Below, in pieces: positions 55,863-64,000 of a DNA stretch of 64,000 nt (positions are counted from its first letter, which is position 1; the number at the start of each line of letters is the position of its first letter). Under the pieces are notes generated by a model, which was not told the origin of the DNA, searched no databases, and saw only the letters and a program-made list of their open reading frames with translations. Source of the stretch: Apodemus sylvaticus (Eukaryota; Chordata; Mammalia; Rodentia; Muridae); assembly GCF_947179515.1 (NCBI RefSeq), contig NC_067482.1:72145811-72209810 (forward strand), read 5' to 3'. Made by a program: the position numbers and the translations under genes.

Positions 55863-58800
55863 AAGCTCTGGCACATTTGGCACATATGGATTGTAAGTAC
55901 ACTGCTTTCATTGTCTGGCTTGTTCCCGCTCTAGCTGCCATCCTTGGAAGAAAAACACATTTTAAATTTCTTTGATAATACACTTTGTGTTCTTTGATTC
56001 CACTCACTGCTCTCCCCTGGGGTTGCTGCCCCAGTGCCCCGTCATCCTGGGGACTGAAGAGCTGGTGTAAGATTTGGAATAAAAACCCTGAATTCCCCCC
56101 TTTTAGTCATTTGCAGAACAGTCACCCAGTAATCAGAGCCCCTTGCTTATGACTGTAAAGGTCATGACCAACTCATGCCTCTCTTCAAAAGAAATCATGG
56201 GGCTTTGTGACTGGGCTGTGTTGAATCCATAGATCAATTTCAGAAGTGTTCTTATCCTGACAAAGTTGAGTTTCCTGTTGCATGGACAGCGAACTCCTTT
56301 CCTTTCCCCTCATTTGGTTTTCTCTGTGACTTCTTAATAGGATTAGTTTAAAAAGTAACCAGTTTCTATGTGGTATTTATTGAACACATTTCATTTCAGT
56401 TGATCCTCCTCCCCACTCCCCTTTAGTCCTCCCTGCCCGGCCCCATTCTGCCCATCATGCTGTTCCGCCCCTGGTACTCTCCTCCTCTACCTTCTTCTAG
56501 AATCTTGCCAATTTTCATCCCTAATTTCTCTCAACAGTGTTCCAGTTACCAGCCCAGCACTCTTACTAAATGTATTCTTAATATTTTTATTATTGTTACT
56601 GCTGTGGTGAGTGAAGTTGTCTTCTTGGGTTTGTTTTGGTTTGGTTTTTGTGTTTCATTGCTAGTATATAGAAGTAGAACCCATTTTTACATAATGGTCT
56701 TGTGTCAGTTTAAGCTTTCAGTAAGAACACAGCCATGTGTGTAGGACTATCAGCTGAATGCTAGGACTCACTTGTAAAAACAAGTGCATTTTCAGAATGC
56801 CTAGCTTTATCTTTTATCTCCTAAAATTGTTAGTGAGGTTAGCATTTTAAACCTATTTTAATCAGAAAATCCTCTTAATTTTGCTCTTCCTCCTTTGAAG
56901 CCCATTGTAGAAGAGATGGGGATGGAATGACAGGCGGGGACAGACAGGTGAAACTAAATGCTCTTGCTGAGGGCCTGGAAGCCAGAATATTGTCTCCTCT
57001 GTGAGGCCCAGTCAGACATGTGCCATGTTATGCTGTCTTCATCTTCATACCCTTTCATCAGAGTCCATGGTGAAATGGAGCACGTTTACTAATTAGCAAG
57101 CTGGAACCATGAGTACACGAGTGTTAAGTCTTTGGAACTGTGTTTCAGATGGTATTGAAACGTGAAGAAATCAACAACTGTGGTTCAATCTCTGCTTCTT
57201 GTTTTACAGTTTGGATATTTTTCTCCACAAACCACTTCTGCTCTTGTTCCCAAGGGACCTAATTCCATTTTCAATTTTAACACCATTCTTGTTTTCAGAA
57301 TCACTGGTACAGCACGCAGAAACAGAAATAGGGGCCACTGACTAATCCTGAAGCTATAATTGTCCAGGACATTCCCCTCCACAGATGACAGAGACACGCA
57401 CAGCCTGCCTCTGAGCCTTCCTCGCCTTGGCCCAGCATCTCATACAAAAAGGAACTTCTTAAGCATCCCTTGAGCTCAGAGTGAGGTGGTTAGCTCATAC
57501 TAGATACTGAGGAAATGTTTCCCAAATGAATCTTCGAGAAACTTCCCTTTGAGTCTCTGCTTTGCCCTCTTAGTCCTCAGACAGCTTTACAAATAGAACT
57601 GCCTTGATGTGTTTAGCCAAAGCATCTCTTGTGACATTTCTTGTGGGAAATAATTCTACCAGAAATCAACAGAGTAATTGAGTACCTGCTGAGTGGGAGG
57701 CTCTGGCAGATGTTGTGGGCCATGCAGAGAACAAAGCTTTGGATCTTCCCAGGGATGTAATTTCGGTGACAAACAGTAGAAGCACCTTCATTGACCAAGC
57801 CTTACGTAGGCCAGGAATGGGGCTTTGATGACAGTAACACATTTCCATGGAACAAATCCACTTGTCAGCACCTGGGTTGTCCTCTTCCACCAAAGTGAGC
57901 TAAGCAACTGGTTCAGGGTCAGCTAACCAAGGTGACACAAATATCTGAGTTGTCTGATTCCAGCGTCTGTCTATACGTGTGACCAGTAGTTTGCTGAATA
58001 TATCTTTGGGTTCCATCATGTTAATTCTAGCAAATCTTGGATGAAAAGAAATTAAAAGAAAATACAATTTTTCCAAGTACTGCTTAAACAATACAGTATT
58101 GTGGTTCTTTCATGGCCTCTATATTAAATTGTCAGACATAACTTAAAGTATACGTAAAGGCATATGTAAGCTGTATTAACTATTGTGCTGTTTGACATAA
58201 GGGATGAAGTACCATACAGCTTGGATTGGAGGTCAAAACCTTGAAATCCTTTATGGTTAGTGGAATATGTGCCTAGCCTAGCCTGCACCCAAAATGGTAC
58301 AGAGTAGTCCATAGATAAAATTTGTCACTCTTCCAGCAGCATAGGGGAAATTTAGGCTAGAATAGTCATTTATGGAAGCAAAGCAATGGTAGATTTGAGT
58401 TAGCTGCCAAAAGCTGAGCCTGAGTTAAACCAACAATAAGCAGTTCTAAGCCTGAATGACACTTTACAGACAGGGGCTCCAGGCATCCCAATGGGGTGGT
58501 AGTGAGAAGTAGCGGATGTGCTTTTCTGAACAGCCAAGATCAAATATGACAAGCAGCCTGCTCTCGTGAGCCTTTATACTGAGTCAGATTTGCCATAAGA
58601 AGACCTGTCTGATGAGAATTTAAAAGCAACATAACGAGACAGAAAGGGGTAAGATGGATGTTGCTATTTATTTAATGCCTCCAGGAAATGACTGAGAAAA
58701 TGGCACTTCACCACATACCCCAAGAAAGGAACCGTGGCAGCACTGAGAAATCTAGGCATGAGGTAGTTGCAGAAAGAGGTAACAGAAAACCCCCAAATCC

Positions 58801-60353
58801 ATGAGATAAAGCATTCTTACTGGAAATAAGAGCAGAAAGGAGATGTTTATGGCAGAAGGAAAACAAGAGAAGGTATGAAGCCTAGAATGTAACCTAAACA
58901 GGGACTGCGAAGTCATGAGAACTGTGGCCTGGCACCCTGCATTCCTCTACTCAGGACTCCTGTGCATTTTCCTGCATGATGTCTGAGACACGGGCAAGAC
59001 AGGGGCTCTCTGTCTTGTAAATAAACCTCCAGCCAAATGCTGCTCGTAAAAGGGAGATGATGAGAGATGCCCAGGTACACATGAGTGAGAGGAACCGACT
59101 CTCAGACTTGGATGCTACAGAAGCTAAAGAAAGTGAATCAGCCATGGTTGCTAAACTGGCAAACCAAACCTCTGCTCCTGTGGTAATGATAGATTGTATG
59201 AGAACACATCAAACATGGCATATGATACGTGCATTCCCTATGCCAGATGTCTTTTTATTCTATGAGTAGTGTGGAAGAGGCGAGGTTTAAATTTTTTAAA
59301 GTATTTTTGCCTATACCAATTTCAGGAAGTCAAGAAAATAGCAAAATTTCTGGGATATCACCATCATTGTACACACGAGCAGAAGAGGAACTTTTCAGAG
59401 AATTTTACATTAGTGCTACCAGACAGCCTTCAGAGTACCAGAAGTACATTCGGCACACTGAGGCATGCTTTTCTTGAATTATCTCATTGTATCTCTGGAA
59501 GAATTTGAACGTCAGGTGGATCTTCATTCACAATTACAGCACCCGAGACCAGGAAAGGATGGAGAAGACAGACCATTTAATCATAGTTACTGTCAAGATC
59601 TTTGTCTAACATTCTTATCTCTAATTTTATATATCAGCTCACACCTAATATTTACATATAAGTTGCTTAAGTCAGAGATTATGGAAACTTCCTAGTAACT
59701 TTCTGAATAGGATGTACTAATATCCGCATAACGCCTGGAGTGGAGACTTCTATTTCTAGGCTGGAAGAGAAAGAGGATAGAGAGCAAGTTGATTGAGATA
59801 CAGGAAGATAAAGTAGGTCTTGCATAACTGAGTCTGGTCTTGGTAATGTTGGATAATAGGTATAAATAATAATATGTACAAGTTCAAATTCAGACATTCC
59901 AGGTAAAGACAAAGATTTTAAATATATGACTCCCTTCATATTATCCTTATCGACTTCTAAACTCTCAAGGAAGCTTGGTAGAGACAGTGCTCATCCTTCA
60001 ATCTTCAGCTTCCTCAGGTTCTGAAACTGCCGGATGCAAGCCATGCCAAGCTCAAGTGGCCCTCTAACCTTGAAGAGTGCTTCACTGCCTATCTCTCAAG
60101 TCCATATCTAATTATCAATGCAGCTACCAGGAGAGGCAGCCTGGTTTCCTGTTTTAGTGCCCTGTGACAAATCTCCCATTTACTCAAGAAAACAGAACTT
60201 CCTTCAGGGCAAGTAATTATAAGCAGCCTCATGAGTGAGCGACATCAGCTTCACTCTGGTCTACTCTGGTCCCCAAAGATGTTAGACACAAGAAACTCAT
60301 TGTTTACAACCACCACACAGCAGTGAAGTCTAATGAGAGTGCCAGGCAGTTCT
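55863..60353. other. Unassigned non-coding DNA, mostly repeat-poor
   Basis: 4.5 kb in which I recognise no definite repeat or gene. 56340-56700 is T-rich with tttggtttggttttt runs and may be a reversed old L1 3'UTR. Frames of up to 95 codons show no domains. Confidence 0.35.
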
Positions 60354-60705
60354 GTCACGGTTTTATTGCTGTGACTAGATGCCATGATCATGGCAACTCT
60401 TATAAAGGAAAAAATTCAATTAAGGCTGGCTTACAGTTCAAGATTCAGTCCATTAACATCATGGCAGAAGGCATGATGACACGCAGGTTGACATGGTGCT
60501 GGAGAAGGAGATGGGAGTTCTACGACTGGATATACAGGCAGCAGAAAAAGGTAGTGGTCCACTAGGCCTGGCTTGAACTTCTGAAATCTCAAAACCTGCA
60601 CCAAGTGACTCATTTCCTTTAACAAGGTTACACCTACTCCAACAAGGTCACACCTTCTATATTGCCATGCCTTATGAGCCATTTTTATTCAAACCATCAA
60701 ATAAG
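60354..60705 (-). mobile_element. LTR-like rodent repeat, same family as 41881-42232
   Basis: Read on +, gttttattgctgtgactaga, catggcaactcttataaagg, aattaaggctggcttacagt, agtccattaacatcatggca, atggtgctggagaaggag and aaggtcacaccttctat match the reverse complement of the repeat at 41881. Confidence 0.7.
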
Positions 60706-60825
60706 CAACAGCTTCCACTCATTGGCATGATTTTTAGCATGAAAGACACAAAAGCCAGAAAGCAGCATCTGCTGGTTTTCTGCGCAAAAGGTCTGCCTGC
60801 CAAGTCCTGCAACATAGGTTACCTG

Positions 60826-61155
60826 TCAGCCGGCAGTCCACGTGGGCCAAGGGGATGTGGTAGAGATGTGGGCCGCAATGAGATACACCAGGCCAAACAG
60901 TTCCACGTGGGACTTTATTTAAGATGGGGAAAGGGGTAGCGGGCAGGAAGGAAGAAGAGAAAGAGAGAAAAAGGGAGAGGGGGAGAAACGCAGCCCAGTT
61001 ATATACGGGTGATGATGTAATTACAGGTAAAGGAGGGCCCTGGAATTCTGGGTATAAGGTGGCTGTTGCCTTGGCAACAGACCTATACATTGTCATAATT
61101 GTCGCTTGTATGACGTCACAAGCCTGGCAGGTCTTGGTACCTACAGCATCTCCTT
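60826..61155 (-). mobile_element. ERV-type LTR with visible promoter and poly(A) signals
   Basis: Read on the - strand from 61155, tgctgtaggtaccaag begins the block, followed by a CRE word tgacgtca (61111-61118), a TATA box tatataa (60999-61005), a pyrimidine-rich leader, aataaa (60914-60919) and a GC-rich end ...ggctgaca (60826). A TG start, CA end and the order promoter/TATA/AATAAA fit an LTR U3-R-U5. I cannot find a clean 4-6 bp TSD, so the exact ends and the solo status are unproven. Confidence 0.6.
61111..61118. promoter_or_regulatory. CRE palindrome tgacgtca within the LTR
   Basis: A perfect palindromic cAMP-response element, the binding site of CREB/ATF proteins. It lies about 105 bp upstream of the LTR TATA box in the LTR's sense orientation. 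Confidence 0.6.
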
Positions 61156-61158
61156 TCA

Positions 61159-61614
61159 AACTTATTGTGACTTAAGGTTTCATCAACCAATATACAGCAT
61201 CTGTTTCCTTGCTTGGTATAGCTGATGGCGTTCCTACCACCTATCTACATTTAAAACATCTATTTCCAATGAAAATTGACACATTTTCTTTTCTTATACT
61301 GGCCTCTAACAACTTTCAAAGTTAGGAGGATATTAAATTGAAGAATAATGAAATTTTAGATATCTATCTACCTTTTCGATTAGAAACTAGAGAAATAAGC
61401 CTTAACTTGGACTTAAGATGGATGCCCCTATGATTGTCTGAGAAATTAAATGAAAAGATCATGTGAAAAATGGGAAAGGGATGAAACAGGACATATGTAC
61501 TGGCCTTAAATTACCACATAATTCTGCCTCTAGCTCTGTCTCTAGTGTTTACTTATGAAGCCCTTTGCTCTACCTTAATAGCCACAGTTCTCTACCAGTT
61601 ACCATCTAAATTAA
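61159..61614. other. Unassigned non-coding DNA
   Basis: AT-rich, nothing recognised. Confidence 0.4.
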
Positions 61615-61755
61615 TGTATAACTATGTATAAAAGTAACTACCTGACTATCTCTTTATTCTTATTTTAAACTCTTGTTTTAAACTTCTTATTGATTCTTTG
61701 TGAGTTTCCCATTATATACCCCAGTCCCACTCATCTCCCCATCTCTTCATATTTG
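61615..61755 (+). repeat. 141-bp perfect direct repeat, copy 1
   Basis: Begins tgtataactatgtataaaag and ends ccatctcttcatatttg. It is identical base for base to 62237-62377 as far as I can check by eye. Its right part is the distal end of the reversed L1 3'UTR. Confidence 0.95.
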
Positions 61756-62236
61756 CCCTTTGCCGTTGCAGCCTCCCACAAAATAAAACACACACAAACA
61801 ACAACAAAAAAAACATAGAGTAAAATCTCATTGTGGAAGCTGCAGCATGTCACAGTGTTTCCCACACTATCTCCCTCTGTCCGCATGTTTTCACTTCCAA
61901 ACAGTCACTGCAGTGAGTCGGTGGTCTGGTTCAAGATCTCCGGCTTCTGTGACACTGTCAATACCGGATCCTCATCAGGACTCCTCCAGGTTATTCTGTT
62001 GTTGCGCTGTGTCATGGAGATTCTTCAGCTTTGGAACAGCAGGACTGGACCTTTCATGTGTCCCAACCATTTGCAGATGACATTGATTTGGGGGTAGGCC
62101 ATCTCTGAGCCTAGACCTTAGAGATAGCAAAGCTTGTTAAGTTCTCCCTTATCCATACCTTCAGTGTGAGCCCTCAAGCCCTGCGCTGGTGAGGACACCC
62201 AGTGCCACCATCAGCAGGAAGCAGGGTCAGCTCCCT
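61655..62236 (-). mobile_element. Rodent L1 (Lx-like) 3'UTR fragment
   Basis: Read on +, cttcttattgattctttgtg, cactcatctccccatctctt, ctcattgtggaagctgcagc, atgtcacagtgtttcccaca, gtcactgcagtgagtcggtg and catcagcaggaagcagggtc follow a frequent old rodent L1 3'UTR in reverse. The 88- and 77-codon frames here are incidental. Confidence 0.6.
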
Positions 62237-62377
62237 TGTATAACTATGTATAAAAGTAACTACCTGACTATCTCTTTATTCTTATTTTAAACTCTTGTTT
62301 TAAACTTCTTATTGATTCTTTGTGAGTTTCCCATTATATACCCCAGTCCCACTCATCTCCCCATCTCTTCATATTTG
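62237..62377 (+). repeat. 141-bp perfect direct repeat, copy 2
   Basis: Same 141 bases as 61615-61755. Flanks differ: cagctccct before and ggcaagtac after, versus ccatctaaatta before and ccctttgcc after copy 1. Confidence 0.95.
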
Positions 62378-63704
62378 GGCAAGTACTCATAGCATCAGTT
62401 TGTCTGAGTTGAGTGACAATATCCAGTCAACAATGTAAAGACATGCCCCAGGTAGAATCAGGACACATAAAGAGAAACTAATAGTTTAATGTAAGATAGC
62501 ACAGTGAGGCAGATGGAACAGGGACAAGGAATTCCCGGCAAGGAGTCAGTAGGTTGGATGAGGACCAGATAGTCAGAGGATGAAGCGATACAGACAACTA
62601 AGAGCTAAAAGGTCTGATTGTTACGGGAAGATGTGTGCAGATTCAGGTTTTAAAACTTTATTTGATTCCTCCTTTGAAGTTATTTTTTTTTTTTTAACAA
62701 ATCACAATTATAAACTGGAATCTCCCCATGCACGTGTGACACAACTATAAAATGAGCATAGTAGCTTGGGTCAGATTCCCATGAACCAGCAAATGCTGTT
62801 CTCACGCAAAACACTCAAAATATCAGCAAGACTAGAGTATATTGTCAGTTTATACTACAATTATGAACGATGGGATACCATGTATCAAGGTAGAAAACAA
62901 GTTCCTGTCAAGGAAAGGACTGGTGGCAAAAAGCAAAAGGAGATCACTTCAAGACAATGAAAGGAGCCTAGGAGAAATGCATGCATCACTTGGAGAGGGG
63001 CCTTTTCCATTTTATATGTTGCCATCCCAGGTGACAAACACTGAGAATTTCATTCATTATCCAACTCAGATTAGAATCAATTGTCTACACTGACTGCAGA
63101 GCTAATACACTTTCATCTTGAATCAAGTCTTCTAAACACAGCCTATTGAAAGCTGCTTTAATTGGCATTTCATTAGAAGGTTACTACAGACTTACCAAAA
63201 ATAGCCTGGGAGGGAAGTCAATAAGACATAAAGGAAAAATGCATTCTAATCGCACAGATTCTCTCCTTTTATTGGAGCCTCTTTTGGGGAGCTTTGTTAC
63301 AACTCAATACCTTTGCCTGCAGTATGTCTCTCTGGTAGTCTCCATTGTCCTAGCCTTCTGTTGTAACTCGGTTGTTGGAGGCTTTCTTATCCACCATCCA
63401 GTGCTATTGAGGACACACCCTAGATACCTCCTTGCTACTCACAAGCTTGCTTTGTTTCTGTTTACTCCAGTTCTGAATAACTACATTTTCATGTTTGCCC
63501 TTTGAGAACTGCTTACAGATCCTGTATCTGAGAGGCTTCATTATAGTCAGCTCTTATTTGTTTCACAAACAGATTCTCCCTGCCCATCTGGTATGAGAAA
63601 ACAAAAGAGTTTCAAAGCAGGTAGATAGTCCTCAGTCTATAGGAGTTTCTTGTCTAGTTGACAAAATCAGTAGTTACCAGCGCATAATACACAGACATAC
63701 ATAC

Positions 63705-63705
<1 letters not shown>
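62378..63705. other. Unassigned non-coding DNA
   Basis: 1.3 kb with no recognised repeat apart from a T-run at 62681-62695. 63120-63250 looks non-repetitive and AT-balanced. The 119-codon frame at 63146-63505 has hydrophobic stretches but no recognised domain or splice context. Confidence 0.4.

Positions 63706-63748
<43 letters not shown>
63706..63748. repeat. (AC)n microsatellite
   Basis: About 21 uninterrupted ac units. Confidence 0.95.
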
Positions 63749-63750
<2 letters not shown>

Positions 63751-64000
63751 CACAAAAACTTGGTTTGTGAACTGCTACAGAACTGTAAAGAAATGGAGAG
63801 AAAAAACAAACACAGTCTGGGAAAAGGCTATTTTCAGAGGTTTTCAGTTTTCCATACCCAAAATATGGACAGTCTTATGACATGGAAATGATTGGTTTTG
63901 TTTTTATTTTTCTTTATACTTGAGATTCTCATATGTGTATACAATGAGAAATAATCATTTATACCTCCCGTTTCTCCACCTCCAGCTTCCTGCACATCCC

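Noticed and set aside
59326..59508. Acceptor-like site (ccaatttcag) followed by EVKKIAKFLGY, which recalls a cytosolic sulfotransferase exon
   Set aside because: Only about 11 residues look similar. The rest diverges at once, the usual exon phase and start are not matched, and no other sulfotransferase motif is nearby. Chance is more likely; blastx would settle it.
60734..61159. 141-codon - strand frame
   Set aside because: It lies within the ERV-type LTR leader and U5. Composition reflects the pyrimidine-rich leader and no retroviral domain is present.

Overview
The window is rodent, and the repeats point to a murine, most likely a Mus-type mouse. It contains 7SL-derived B1 SINEs with clean target-site duplications (TSDs), B4/B3/ID-type SINEs, murine LINE-1 (L1) elements of several ages including one with tandem 5' promoter monomers, MaLR-type LTRs, a URR1-like rodent hAT transposon and eutherian-wide MIR/MLT1/L1M relics. 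Family names are from memory of the consensus sequences; no library search was possible. There is no intact protein-coding gene, rRNA or tRNA, and no bacterial or plasmid feature. The DNA looks intergenic or deep-intronic. One short segment (18042-18215) looks like a possible coding exon.

Layout. 1-1628 is unassigned DNA with GA-rich tracts. 1629-1867 is a B3-like SINE with an (AAAG)n tail. 1888-10801 is a structurally full-length but coding-dead L1 in + orientation: about three ~200-bp 5' monomers, ORF1 relic, ORF2 relic, 3'UTR, and near-identical TSDs at both ends. Its ORF2 is split at 4754/7434 by a 2.7-kb block bounded by a perfect 19-bp TSD. The block holds a 5'-truncated + strand L1 (A), whose tail appears to have received a - strand L1 (B) with a 5' inversion of the twin-priming type. 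This is therefore a three-level nest of L1s.

10820-23490 alternates unassigned DNA with a (GT)n, two B1s, an L1M 3' end, an LTR-like block, a 280-bp (GGGA)n tract, MIRs, a B4, a URR1-like element, the exon candidate, and fragments of old L1 and MLT1. 23650-26975 is a long 3' part of an Lx-like L1 carrying two B1s and ending in an (AAAAG)n tail. 27000-38500 has scattered LTR-like, hAT and L1 3'UTR fragments plus CT, GA, GT and CA repeats. 38500-41760 and 42480-47030 are repeat-poor. 49396-50291 is a second L1 with a twin-priming inversion and its own TSD. 50925-55860 holds a composite rodent repeat, an L1M 3' piece, a minisatellite, and an LTR-like repeat split by an L1 3'UTR insertion. 60354-62377 holds an LTR-like repeat, an ERV-type LTR with visible promoter elements, and an L1 3'UTR fragment associated with a perfect 141-bp direct repeat.

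No genes act together here. The window is best read as layered retrotransposition history plus recombination and slippage products. The strongest observations are the nested and inverted L1s with intact TSDs, the 141-bp perfect duplication, and the possible exon at 18042.
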